64,000 nucleotides of DNA from Turritopsis dohrnii (lineage: Eukaryota; Cnidaria; Hydrozoa; Anthoathecata; Oceaniidae): the NCBI GenBank assembly GCA_027922465.2, contig BQMF02000275.1, positions 372,001-436,000 of the forward strand, given 5' to 3'. This document shows, in pieces, positions 54,601-63,065 of the stretch (positions are counted from its first letter, which is position 1; every line of letters starts with the position of its first letter). Both the position numbers and the translations under genes were made by a program. A model generated the notes under the pieces. It was not told the DNA's origin and did not search any database. It saw nothing but the letters and a program-made list of their open reading frames with translations.

Positions 54601-55624
54601 CGACAAGGGGCTGACCCTTATAATGTTCTTATTTCATAAACATGACATAAACATGACATAACAGTGTAAAAAATCATTCCATATCATATCAACATTTTTT
54701 AAGCAAGGCTTTCCAGAAATCCTAGTAGCAATCACGCATCATACTTCATTGTATATTCTCTTGATTCTCAATCCTCCTTTTGAATTACTACATCAGTTTG
54801 AATAAGGCCAACCTCGAACGCGGTCTTTTTCCATTTCGATATCTGGATTAGCTGTATATGTATATCGGAAAGACCCTGGGTTCGAGGTTATAAAATAAGA
54901 CATAACAACCTGAACAGCCTTTCTTAAGCAAGTATTTCCCTAACAAAGAAAGTGAACACAAACAGAAGATTTCCTGATGAAACCTTACAAGAAAGAAACT
55001 GCTGTGTGTAATATTTGTAATATGAAATAACTTAAATCCCAATAACTGTAACTCTAAAAAAACATAAAAGAACATTGTTTGTGGTAGCGAGGGCATTTTG
55101 TGTGAGAACTGAGTAAGCTGAAGCAGTTGCTGGAACGACCATTCGTTGAGAGTGAGCTTAAAGTCATACATACAAACAACTTACATGCTATTACTACTTC
55201 TAGATTATAACCAAGAGAAGCTTGACCATCTTCATTAGTAATCGTGCACGTGTATTTACCATCTGCCTGACCCAGTTTAGCATCGACAATGGTTAAAGAA
55301 CCTGTGTTTTGGTTGTAACTAAAACGAACGTCTGTATCAGGGTTGATCTCATCGCCGTCTTTAAACCATGTTGTTCTGGCTTGAGGGGTCAACGAACTTC
55401 TACACTGTAACGTCAGATCTTCTGAAGGTTTGATCAGATTCCAGTTAGGAGATATAACATCAATTATAGGAACTAAAATTTTTAAAAAAACAATCCTTTT
55501 GTCAGAAGACTAATGAGATTGATAGTAATCGTAAACTCCTTTGAAAGTGACAAAAATTACCTCTTCCGTGCACTAAAATATACGACAGTGATAATGTGAA
55601 GATCACTATCAGCATCTTTATCAT
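39444..55624 (-). CDS. Secreted Ig/FN3/LDLa/CBM14 mosaic protein, 32 exons, about 2,234 aa
   Basis: A complete gene. Exons (5' to 3'): 55561-55624, 55185-55472, 53127-53435, 52080-52676, 51673-51978, 51206-51541, 49548-49844, 48222-48551, 47490-47543; four units of four exons (listed separately); then 41343-41414, 40619-40795, 40418-40522, 40256-40339, 39967-40143, 39691-39882, 39444-39616. Every intron is GT-AG and phase 1; the exons total 6705 nt, exactly 2235 codons with the stop. Order: signal peptide, Ig, Ig, FN3-Ig, Ig, FN3, Ig, Ig, Thr-rich, 4x[FN3-LDLa-FN3-Thr], Thr-rich, CBM14, Thr-rich x2, CBM14, Thr-rich, CBM14, stop. There is no transmembrane helix or GPI signal. Ig/FN3 modules bind proteins, LDLa modules bind ligands through calcium, and CBM14 binds chitin; a matrix, cuticle or recognition role is inferred. 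I know no named gene with this layout. Confidence 0.85.
39691..39882 (-). CDS. Exon 31: Thr/Ser-rich linker
   Basis: 64 codons, phase 1-1: a low-complexity stretch with [20 protein letters not shown] and a starting Cys (ECARQ) that may belong to the preceding CBM14 fold. Confidence 0.72.
39967..40143 (-). CDS. Exon 30: CBM14 chitin-binding domain 2
   Basis: 59 codons, phase 1-1. [20 protein letters not shown] and [18 protein letters not shown], closely matching exon 27 in sequence and exon length. Confidence 0.85.
40256..40522 (-). CDS. Exons 28 and 29: two Thr-rich linkers
   Basis: Exon 28 is 40418-40522 (35 codons), exon 29 is 40256-40339 (28 codons), both phase 1-1, separated by a 78-bp intron. 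Runs such as [10 protein letters not shown] and [20 protein letters not shown] are mucin-like. Exon 28 also carries an isolated Cys near its start (ACYRPF). Confidence 0.72.
40619..40795 (-). CDS. Exon 27: CBM14 chitin-binding domain 1
   Basis: 59 codons, phase 1-1. [20 protein letters not shown] is the classic peritrophin-A centre, with [18 protein letters not shown] supplying the closing Cys residues. About 85 percent similar to exon 30, so the two are duplicates. Confidence 0.85.
41343..41414 (-). CDS. Exon 26: Thr/Ser-rich linker
   Basis: 24 codons, phase 1-1: [20 protein letters not shown] and flanks. Mucin-like spacer leading to the first CBM14 domain. Confidence 0.7.
41601..43032 (-). 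repeat. Repeat unit 1 (last in the protein): FN3, LDLa, FN3, Thr-rich exons
   Basis: 1432 bp. Exons: FN3-A 42626-42934, LDLa 42389-42508, FN3-B 41974-42276, Thr-rich 41718-41771. Frames intact. The Thr-rich exon reads [19 protein letters not shown]. The unit's edge near 41600 marks the other end of the tandem duplication. Confidence 0.9.
43033..44464 (-). repeat. Repeat unit 2: FN3, LDLa, FN3, Thr-rich exons
   Basis: 1432 bp. Exons: FN3-A 44058-44366, LDLa 43821-43940, FN3-B 43406-43708, Thr-rich 43150-43203. All frames are intact and phase 1. It is almost identical to unit 1, introns included. Confidence 0.9.
44465..45940 (-). repeat. Repeat unit 3: same exons, with single-base insertions
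   Basis: 1476 bp. Exons: FN3-A 45534-45842, LDLa 45256-45376 (121 nt), FN3-B 44839-45143 (305 nt), Thr-rich 44583-44636. Relative to the other copies there is one extra base in LDLa (45263) and two in FN3-B (about 44876 and 44976). These shift the frame, lose the sixth LDLa Cys and total +3. A 40-bp duplication in the FN3-A/LDLa intron (about 45494-45533) copies the splice donor. The insertions look like merged variants rather than decay; see the findings. Confidence 0.85.
45941..47372 (-). repeat. Repeat unit 4 (first in the protein): FN3, LDLa, FN3, Thr-rich exons
   Basis: A 1432-bp unit. Exons: FN3-A 46966-47274, LDLa 46729-46848, FN3-B 46314-46616, Thr-rich 46058-46111, giving 262 codons. 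The LDLa has all six Cys and the calcium-site [10 protein letters not shown]3-A carries [15 protein letters not shown]3-B carries [20 protein letters not shown]. Frames are intact. It has private variants (for example AGGACTAAAG in FN3-B) that help read the anomalies of the next copy. Confidence 0.9.
47490..47543 (-). CDS. Exon 9: Thr-rich linker
   Basis: 18 codons, phase 1-1: [18 protein letters not shown], a mucin-like spacer probably O-glycosylated. It is a diverged relative (about 80 percent at the DNA level including the upstream intron) of the linker exon that closes each of the four repeat units, so it marks the older edge of the duplication. Confidence 0.75.
47544..48221 (-). other. 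Intron between exons 8 and 9
   Basis: 678 bp of AT-rich intron. No MITE or RNA gene recognised. Confidence 0.6.
48222..48551 (-). CDS. Exon 8: Ig-like domain
   Basis: 110 codons, phase 1-1. [18 protein letters not shown] and [17 protein letters not shown] give Cys-Trp-Cys with an unusual F strand. Several N-glycosylation sites are present (NGT, NVS). Donor GTAAGT at 48221. Confidence 0.75.
49548..49844 (-). CDS. Exon 7: Ig domain
   Basis: 99 codons, phase 1-1. [20 protein letters not shown], then [20 protein letters not shown] and [11 protein letters not shown]: a full I-set pattern. Confidence 0.85.
49925..50981. mobile_element. Palindromic element in intron 6, host of a nested hairpin
   Basis: TCACAGTGCTTAAAATAA (from about 49926) and TTATTTTAAGCGCTGTG (ending about 50972) form near-matching inverted ends. 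GATCRYYGATC-type motifs lie just inside each. The centre is occupied by the longer palindrome at 50268-50744. The whole lies between exons 7 and 6 of the large gene. Confidence 0.55.
50268..50744. repeat. Hairpin MITE with arms of about 170 bp
   Basis: The left arm (about 50268-50420: AATTTCATTGAATAACACGA, GTCCTACTGGTACCACTTAT, TTACCTTAGCAACGGTGGTT) is complementary to the right arm (about 50590-50744). The inner part (AATTTGTTGTCAATTGAG, GTTGAGCAT) is also partly paired. It has no coding frame. Confidence 0.85.
51206..51541 (-). CDS. Exon 6: FN3 domain
   Basis: 112 codons, phase 1-1. [30 protein letters not shown] and [17 protein letters not shown] give the Trp, Tyr and Leu-x-Pro-x-x-x-Tyr landmarks of FN3. 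Acceptor TTTCAG, donor GTAAGT. Confidence 0.82.
51673..51978 (-). CDS. Exon 5: Ig-like domain lacking the Cys pair
   Basis: 102 codons, phase 1-1. [11 protein letters not shown] and [20 protein letters not shown] follow an Ig layout, but both canonical cysteines are replaced ([10 protein letters not shown] and GLYEFKA). The fold would rest on hydrophobic packing alone. Confidence 0.7.
52080..52676 (-). CDS. Exon 4: FN3 plus Ig domain 3
   Basis: 199 codons, phase 1-1, the longest exon. The first half is a fibronectin III domain ([36 protein letters not shown]). The second is an Ig domain ([20 protein letters not shown], then [14 protein letters not shown]). Two domains sharing one exon without an intron is unlike the rest of the gene and suggests intron loss. 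Confidence 0.85.
53127..53435 (-). CDS. Exon 3: Ig domain 2
   Basis: 103 codons, phase 1-1. [20 protein letters not shown] and [13 protein letters not shown] give the Cys-Trp-Cys pattern of an Ig fold. Acceptor TTTTAG, donor GTGCGT. Confidence 0.82.
53436..55184 (-). other. Large intron between exons 2 and 3
   Basis: 1749 bp. It contains two members of the AACCTCG hairpin family (half-copy about 54168-54215 and full copy about 54807-54893). Otherwise nothing recognised. Confidence 0.6.
54807..54893. repeat. Hairpin MITE (AACCTCG family), in intron
   Basis: CCAACCTCGAACGCGGTCTT...ATATCTGGAT at the left pairs with TATATCGGAAAGACCCTGGG...TTCGAGGTT at the right. Same family as 29316-29411. Confidence 0.72.
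55185..55472 (-). CDS. Exon 2: Ig domain 1
   Basis: 96 codons, phase 1-1. An I-set-like Ig fold: LTLQC (B-strand Cys), [10 protein letters not shown] (core Trp), [19 protein letters not shown] (F-strand DxxxYxC) and ITNEDGQ. Acceptor TTTTAG at 55473, donor GTAAGT at 55184. Confidence 0.85.
55561..55624 (-). CDS. Exon 1: signal peptide
   Basis: ATG at 55624; 64 nt ending phase 1 at donor GTAATT. It encodes [20 protein letters not shown] plus one residue, an almost entirely hydrophobic leader with a small-residue end. A second in-frame Met at residue 4 is possible. It splices over 88 bp to the first Ig exon. Confidence 0.8.
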
Positions 55625-57799
55625 TTATTCTATAAAATATAAAGAAAAAAAAGAAGAATAAAACAAATGGGGAACAATAATTCGGTTCTCGTAATATGTA
55701 ATGATTGTATTATCCTTCGAATGCACTGACAAATCTAACAAGCTACTTCATTGTGACTTTTGATTTCCTTGTTATTTAAACTTCTGTATTGGGCGACACT
55801 TATAAAACAATGCTTGGAATGTGAAAAGCATTAAAATTCCATGAGCAAGAAATGAGCCCATAAACGTTTAAGGCCAATTAATTCTTTTCAGATTTACGTA
55901 AACAACTTCAACACGTCAATGAAAACGCCTAATGCTTAAACCTTTCTCGTAAACTCATCATAACCTGTGTAGAAAAATCACTACGAAGGAGTGCCTTTCT
56001 GTGGAAATATACAAGCAATTGAGTAACTTCATGTAAAAATTTGAGTTCATTAAACTTTTCGCCGGAAAGTCTTACAAAAATATTTGAAGGAACGAGACAT
56101 GACGTAATTTTATGCTCGCTGACCCAAGCAAATTTAATAAGGTTTTCGGTAGGAACTTTTGATGAACTGAATTTGTCACATGATCTGTATGAAATCTATG
56201 AAATGCTCTTCGTTGCAGTGCTTTTTAACGATTTTGTCCACCGTGAGATAGCTGATGCAAAAGATTGATGATAAATGAAAGCTCGTGTATACTCTCTTTG
56301 CAATTGTACAATGTCGACACAGATATCTTTTTCATAGGAGTTTATTAACTTTCAATGTGGTTTCTACCTTTCCATTAGCAGCTCTTAACATGACTTGCCT
56401 AAGTCATTAATTTAATTCTCTTGACTCTGACTTGGCTAATACCATTGATCATTTTTTGAAGCTGCTCCTCAAACAAAAATGATAGGGAACGGTTACCATC
56501 GTTTTTGTTGGATAATGGTGGATATTGTCACCAACGACTCCTCAGTTTAAACGTCGATTTTTTGTCAAGTACCAAAATCACAGTTAAATAATTAGCGTAA
56601 ATCAATACAATACATCAAAACGAGGCTGTGCAGGATAGTTTGGCAAAACATCGACGTTTGAAAACAATTCGAGAAAGAGCTATACCAGTGGGGAATTTTC
56701 TGATTTCATTGAAAATACTCTTCGTCAAAGTGACATTTTTAGGATTTTTGCTCACTGGGTTAGTTTATCATCGCTTTACTAAGCTGGTTTTATATTTTAT
56801 CTAGTATATTCTTATTCTCAGTTGGTTCCTTGCTGAAACCTAACCCTCCTACAGACCCAATGTTTCCTTTCTGATTCATTGGTTTTTGAGTTACATCGTT
56901 TTTGATCGTCTTTAAGGTTCCTGGTTTCTCATAAAAGGTTTGAAAAGCAATAAGTGAAAAAAATGATATAACATTAACCAAAGCTGAATATAAATAAATT
57001 AGAAAGGTTCAAGTTTGATAAAAAAAAAGTGCTTCTAAAAAACAAAAAAGTGCTATGATACAGAATAATGGAAGTAAGAAAAAAAACTTACTTTTTTAAA
57101 GAATATATTAGATCACGTTGTTATATGTACCGTGCTTGATACTTCATTGAATAAAATTTGCTGAGATCGGAATTATAATGTTACGGGTTGTTGTGTAATC
57201 TGAAGCAGTAATTACCCCAGTTACGTTTCCTTGTTTCGTGCGTTGCATATAGTAACCGCCCTTAGAAATGGTGAACAGGAAAGGAGTTAATTGAAGTCAT
57301 AAGTGTTTCGTGTTATCTCCAAGGCGCATCCGCATAACAAATCATGAAAACTCGATATTAGTCATACGACACAAAAGATACAAAAAGATACATTTGTGAA
57401 GCCGTGACATGTTGGGATTAAGATAAGCAATTAGTAACAATTGCCAACACAGACGCGTCTTCTACAAATCAAATCAATGTTGATGAAATGATTAGATAGA
57501 AAACTAAAAAGACACGAAAAATAACTTTTCTTTCTCCTGAGCATGACAGTGAGTCAAAATATCCGAGCAGATATCTGACACGAGATGCTGAAGAGACGCT
57601 GGAAAAACTCAAATCTCGGGCTATTCGAGCTATGCCTCATCGGAGAAGAGTAATTGCTAGTACTACCTGTCTGTTGGTAGATGTTATTCCCCAAGGCGTT
57701 CTAGCATTTTTTTTTTTCAAATTCTTACTTCAGAATAGTCAACTGTTTTCCAATAACTTTGTCAACTCAACAGAGAAGAGAAGCAGAAATACGGAAACA
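55625..57799. other. Upstream region of the large gene; no certain gene
   Basis: Contains diverged pieces of the dispersed repeat of about 115 bp (55970-56010, 56195-56250, 56700-56760). A 63-codon minus frame at 56790-56981 starts with a hydrophobic leader and could be a small secreted peptide or a first exon, but has no family resemblance. An open plus-strand stretch at about 57497-57700 (DAEETLEKLKSRAIRA) might be an exon; neither is supported beyond being open. Confidence 0.3.
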
Positions 57800-58038
57800 A
57801 TACACCTTTCCCGAATTCTGTTTAAATGCCGAGTTAATGCTTAGTTATCAAGTTTCGCCTCGTTTCTATGTTTTACATTGTTTTTCTAATTGCATAATGT
57901 TTTCAGTAAGTAATAGTTACTTATTTGTTCAGTTCCCCAGTGGAATAATTAGAAGTAATTAAGAGTTTGAAAAAGAGGCGAAACTTAGTGGCTAGGCTAT
58001 AACACGGCGTTTAAACAGAAATTCGGGAAAGGTCTACT
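57800..58038. repeat. MITE of about 240 bp with ACCTTTCCCGAAT ends
   Basis: ACACCTTTCCCGAATTCTGT at the left pairs with ACAGAAATTCGGGAAAGGTCT at the right. The pairing continues inward through AAGTTTCGCCTCGTTT and its complement (57850-57865 and 57970-57985). Arms of about 65 bp. Confidence 0.82.
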
Positions 58039-58689
58039 GAATTACGATTACTCATTTAAAACTTGCATAGGGCGAGTTATTAAACTGTTGACCGACATTC
58101 ATTAGAACTAAATTAGTCACAATTAAATATTGATAACTTCTCTAATGAATGCCTATGTGAAAATCTGTCCTTTTAACGTTCTTCTCCAGGCGATACTACA
58201 GTCTAGTGACAACATTTAAAATTGGTCATTCAAGTTCAAAACTGTTCAGTTCTTACGTTTCATCAACTGAAAAGAAGTGTATGTCTTTTTTCCACAAACA
58301 TGAGAATATTTAAAATGCATTATACCTTGGACTATCCCTTGTTATGAAGAAGATATTAAAGCTCTTCCAAGCACCATGCTTAATTTCAATAGAAAACAAA
58401 ATTATTGATGAGAAACAAAAATAATGTGTGTTTTCAGGTAAAAAGGTTCAGTAAAGATGATGAACAGATTGAGTGGTTTCACGATAGAATCTCCACGAAG
58501 AGAATTTGTTCACCATTAAGATATTAGTCGTTTTTAGGCTAACTTCATATCGTTCAAGTGAGGAATTCTCACTGCTGACAACATATTAAATTATAGAATA
58601 GAATAATCAAGAGTTCTTAACAACTTCTAATCAAAATTCCAATCTGTTTGTTTGATTTTTTTTTATCATCTACTTTTGGTGAGGGTTTG

Positions 58690-59230
58690 TTTTGTTTTTT
58701 TTTGTGGTGTATTCCAGGAAGTCTTAAAGGGATTCCTGCGTCCAAAATGATATTTCAGGGGATGATAGAACTCGCAAAGTTGTTTAAGAGCTCTTTTTAC
58801 AGTTTTTTTTCCTTGGGCAGATATTTTGATTTAAAAATCATCAAATTATGCAATGCATAATTATGATGTAATAAGATAGTTTTTTTGTTAGTGTGCATAA
58901 CTTATGAATTAGTAAAATACTATGACTTCACTCTTCTATCAATCGACTCAGAATGGAAGCCTTTACTCCATAGTAACTCACAAAGATGTAATATTAATCA
59001 TATCTAAAGTTATACCAATGAGAAGTGTTAGTCACTATCTTATTACATCATAAATATGCATTGCATCAATTAAATATAAGATTTTACAAACGAAATATCT
59101 CAAAAACTCTAAATAAATATGAAATACTGAAAAGAGACTTGTTAAACAACTTTTTGAGCTCTACCATATTTGTGAATATCATTTTGGACGCGAATCCCTT
59201 TAACATTGGATAAGTGAAATTTGACTTTTA
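58690..59230. repeat. Long imperfect foldback, arms of about 190 bp
   Basis: Left arm 58690-58880 and right arm 59035-59230. Pairs include TTAAAGGGATTC-GCGTCCAAAATGATAT, AAAGTTGTTTAA, TGCAATGCATAATTATGATG and GTAATAAGATAGT with their complements. The loop (58881-59034) is unrelated. No coding frame is shared by the arms. Confidence 0.78.
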
Positions 59231-60915
59231 AGGGATCGAAAAAATCCCACCTAACGTCAAGGGGATTTTCAGGTATGCCAGATGCTCTACTGTAAAAATC
59301 TCGACTACTTGAACTTTCAAAAGTTTATTTGTTTGAATGTTTGTTTTTTTTTTATAGAAATACTTAGTTTTTGAATCCACGTCCATTCTCGTTAGAATTA
59401 CTTTTCACTTGACAAGCAGAACATTAACTTATTTGAACAATATTTGTTTTTACTTGAAGGGACGAGTGATCGAGAGTTTACAAGTATTTAAATCAGTGTC
59501 AGCAAAAAAGCACCATCATTAAAAAGGCAATCAAACGTAAATTACGAGCATTATGCAACATCGAGTTATTAATTATACGAAATGATGGAAGGATATTAAC
59601 GACCATTATGTTGATAATTGTGATGTTTTTAAGCATTGGATATTTACAATAAATTAAAAACCTTGACCTCCAATCTAATCTTCAAGATCCAAAAAACAAT
59701 AGAAAACAAAATGTTTTCAGAACCTCGTTCCCAGTGTTTCTTTTCCTTTTTGTGTGTGTGGCGCCACTCATCTGACACAGGTTAGAACCCATGGGGACAA
59801 GGTTGACGAAGGTTTCATTAAAATCTATAAATGACGTGAGGAAATAGAAGATCTCTTATGAAATGGTAACATCCTATGTTTAACAGCTTTTGAAGCTACT
59901 TACTATATTAACTGAGGAAGCTATCAGACGACTCTGTTGAGGAAAATAGGAAGTTGATTTCGATTTAACAGATAGCCTAATAAAAAATTCTCTGTTAATC
60001 AGGCCTTCTTGAAATTCATGTTGCTCTTGGGATTTTGGTCATTTATTCATAATCTTAATGGTACGTTGCATTCGCGTAGGACGTACAGGCTATTGATTAA
60101 TGAATCAATCTCCTCTGGAGCGTATTTGAAACAAATCTGTACCTCCATCTCTAGCGCTGGGTCTTTTCAAGAATTTTTTTGCATTAAGGGTTTCTAAAAT
60201 TTTCTGAAAAATATGAACCTAAAAATGATGCGAACTCGAGAGAAACCCATTGAGAAATGAAGCCAACTTTTGAGTAAGTACACTTGCGATAATGGAAGGA
60301 GGGATAAATAATAATGTCACTTGGAAACCTCTCTCAGGAAGGTTTTAGTATTAACGACGGAGAAACTATTGATAAAAAATCGTCAGAAGGAACTTTAATT
60401 GCAATCAACAGACTAATTCACGTTGTTTGGTATATTTTGAATATCCTTAGAAACCCAGGCTAATGAGAAATTAAGTCAGTAAACTGATTATAACAAGGGT
60501 TACTATGGTAACAAAAAAAACTAGCCTTACGCTCAGAGTAAAACCAAACCAAACAGTTGTGAAAGTAAGAAAGTAAAAAGTCACCCTTACCAGCAAGAGG
60601 GGAACCAGACAAAAAAAAAGTCAATGTCTATGTGAGTGATAACAAATATAAATAACAATTATATACATAAAATCTCATAACTAAACAGAAGAGATTAATC
60701 TCAAACCCCTCTTCCGGACTATCTACTTATCTTGAACCGCCTCTATCCAGAACGCCCTCCATTCAGAAAGGTTCTACTTCATCAAGAACTTAATACTTTC
60801 TCAATGCAGTTATACGCCACGTATATTGTAATGCAGTTTGGTCAGTTTGCACTTTTTATTATTTTTTTTCCGACTGAATTTGTTGGTCCGATTTGGAGAC
60901 TTTTTTCCACAGCCT
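59231..60915. other. No gene recognised
   Basis: Includes a diverged AACCTCG-family hairpin at about 59718-59806 (ends CAGAACCTCGTTCCCAG and CCATGGGGACAAGGTTG). Otherwise no supported feature. Confidence 0.4.
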
Positions 60916-61803
60916 TCAAAATAAATCTAACTCATCACTCTTCCCATACCTCACAACAGGTTTCCCTAATCGAATATACTGTGGAGTGTGTTCACTCTCT
61001 TCTGCAGGGGATGAAGCAACACTCCCTTTCTTTTTTCTTCCCCTGTGCTTCGAACGACCACCACGTCGAGGATTCGAGTTACGGGCAGTCTGTAAATCGA
61101 AAAGCCAGGGAATCCTCTGCAAGTCCGGAAGTAAAATATTCGTATCAATAGGTAACCATGGGAAAATTACTTCGGAAATTACTTCCCTTTTCTTAGTGAT
61201 GAAGTCTTTGTACTTGGTAGCCAATGTAGTTATGCCCTGCTCCTTCTTTTGAAACAGGAAAAACTGATTATTCCCAGAAGCATGCTCAAGAAAAAACTCG
61301 CCTGTCACATTCAGTGTAAGTAGCCTAGTTAGCAATTGCTCCAGATAATGGAAATAATGCTGTGGCTGGTATGGGCAACCCGGTGCGCACAAAACGTCCC
61401 TTGGATAACTATCGACACGTACGATACAGTCGTTTCTGGGATCTAGCCTCACAAACAGAATACAACTGGCGTTGCAACACAGGCTACTCCACCACGCCCG
61501 GCAGTAATCCACAAGACTGATTTGTTCAAAGCCAATCGATGGCTGATACTCGACCTTGGTGAACAGCTTGTACGTCTGCTCTGAAGGAGTCGCACAATCG
61601 ATCTGCCCGTCAATCAACATTGTCTTACTTCCGCACTGAAATTTATTGAAGGTTCTGATTGGAGGACAAGAAGTCTTGTGATCAAAAGTTGCAGCAGTAG
61701 ATGTACTTTTCCATAACATTCTCTTTAAACTGTTCGCATAGAAATTTGAGTTGACGTCACGAGAACTCATTTGGCGGCGCGGAAATGGGTTGTGAAACAT
61801 CAA
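60916..61803 (-). CDS. Single-exon gene, unrecognised 295-aa protein
   Basis: A clean 295-codon frame ending in a natural stop, by far the longest non-transposon frame in its area. Composition is that of a folded cytosolic or nuclear protein: many aromatic residues and Cys spread evenly, no signal peptide and no transmembrane helix. Landmarks: DYCRAWWSSLCCNASCILFV (about 99-118), RLDPRNDCIVRVDSYPRD, QPQHYFHYLEQLLTRLL and VTGEFFLEH. A strongly basic stretch, RRGGRSKHRGRKKKG (about 247-261), looks like a nuclear or RNA-binding tail. Met12 is an alternative start. I do not recognise the family; no transposon ends surround it. The absence of introns may mean a retrocopy or a naturally intronless gene. 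Confidence 0.6.
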   Translation of the reverse strand: MMFHNPFPRRQMSSRDVNSNFYANSLKRMLWKSTSTAATFDHKTSCPPIRTFNKFQCGSKTMLIDGQIDCATPSEQTYKLFTKVEYQPSIGFEQISLVDYCRAWWSSLCCNASCILFVRLDPRNDCIVRVDSYPRDVLCAPGCPYQPQHYFHYLEQLLTRLLTLNVTGEFFLEHASGNNQFFLFQKKEQGITTLATKYKDFITKKREVISEVIFPWLPIDTNILLPDLQRIPWLFDLQTARNSNPRRGGRSKHRGRKKKGSVASSPAEESEHTPQYIRLGKPVVRYGKSDELDLF

Positions 61804-62426
61804 CAGGTTTTCTTTTTTATTGTTTTCTAAACGTTATAAAAAAAATGGTGAATGATCATGTTTACGAGAAGTTGTTTATTATTATGTATCCATGGCAACA
61901 ATGAGGCCTGCCATATAGGATGTCTTCCGTTTAAGCAATGAAAGGAATGGCGCATCATTACCATTAACTAGAGAATACCACCGCCACTTTCTATTTACGT
62001 GTTAACCCAGTGGGAAAAGCCATCATAAAATCACTATGACGAAGAGCATTTTCATTGAAATTGTGTGTATATTTCTATAGAAATGTACTCCATCGCAGTG
62101 GTTTTTAACAAATGTGCTATAATCGTTAATGTCTACATTCAATCAGGTACTGAACACCAAAACTACCCGCATCGAACAACGGTAAGCCATCTGCAGCAGA
62201 TAGGTATAGATGGACTCACCAATATTAACCGTGGTTGATTCTAATTTATCCGCTATTCGTTATGAGGTTGCCACCTCATTCTAACTCCAATGGCTAGTCT
62301 TGCCAAGAGAAATCTCTGAACATTTATGGTAAATTCGTGTGAAAGAGTTTGTACGCATATCAATAAGAGCTCAGTAAACCAGCCATATCATATCATACAC
62401 GATTACTGATGATGGAGATAACTCAC
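61804..62426. other. Intergenic, with one dispersed repeat
   Basis: Holds a copy of the dispersed repeat of about 115 bp at 62005-62118 (CCCAGTGGGAAAAGCC, ATGACGAAGAGCATTTTCAT, CCATCGCAGTGGTTTTTAAC). No gene was recognised. Confidence 0.5.
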
Positions 62427-62577
62427 CTCTAGTAACAGTCTTGATTGATAGTGGCATTATGAACTCATGCGACAGATCCACGAAAGTTTCCATGATTGAC
62501 ACAAGTGCTGACGAACTCATGTAAATATCGACGGCTTCTTGCTTACAAACACTTTCTATGGTTTCCATGGAAACAAC
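62427..62577 (-). CDS. Probable coding exon, gene unknown
   Basis: Acceptor TGTTTAG (62578-62579) and a strong donor GTGAGT (62421-62426) bound a 151-nt open stretch of about 50 codons: CKQEAVDIYMSSSALVSIME, then TFVDLSHEFIMPLSIKTVTR. The helical, amphipathic composition is reminiscent of extracellular hinge regions, but I cannot assign a family. Phase 0 to 1. Confidence 0.4.
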
Positions 62578-62689
62578 CTAAACAACACGAAGACGATAGA
62601 CGATTTGTAAATCACAAGTCAAATCCATTCAACAAAATCATCTTAACTTTCTGAATAATGCAATCTTACATTTTTACTTGCTATCACCC

Positions 62690-62803
62690 TGTGGGCAAAA
62701 TCGTCGAAAGTAACTGCGACGAAGAGCATTTTCATTTAAATGGTGTGTATATTACCATACCCATGTACTCCTTGGCAGTTGTTTTACAACAAATTCGTCC
62801 ACT
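62690..62803. repeat. Dispersed repeat of about 115 bp, intronic copy
   Basis: CCCTGTGGGCAAAATCGTCG, GCGACGAAGAGCATTTTCAT, GGTGTGTATATTACC and CAACAAATTCGTCCACTGGG. Same family as 25231-25345 and 62005-62118; the outer CCCTGTGGG/CCACTGGG ends pair. Confidence 0.65.
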
Positions 62804-62987
62804 GGGCAGATATGAATTTTTCTTCTATCAATAGCTTTGTAGATGCAATATACGTCCAGATACATGCAACATATGTTTGAGCCCTTTACAGCTAACATCA
62901 ATGTAAGTAAGGCCGTAGGATTCATTGGATGGTCCAAACAATGAAACAACACTTCTGTCAAGTATTGTCTTAGCCTAAAACGCCTAC

Positions 62988-63065
62988 CTCTTGTTTCTGA
63001 AAAGGATCCAGCTTGAAATTCAACGACACGTGTAGAGGAAGTTGGTGGAGTGAAGGGATACTTTT
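62988..63065 (-). CDS. Probable short coding exon, gene unknown
   Basis: 78 nt between acceptor ATCTTTTAG and donor GTAGGC, phase 1-1. It encodes KYPFTPPTSSTRVVEFQAGS and FSETR. It is probably an exon of the same minus-strand gene as 62427-62577, but the phases of the two do not join directly, so an exon is missing or one boundary is wrong. Confidence 0.3.

Noticed and set aside
57497..57844. Plus-strand open stretch with DAEETLEKLKSRAIRA
   Set aside because: Exon-like composition in its first half, but it runs into a poly-T tract and a MITE and has no clear donor.
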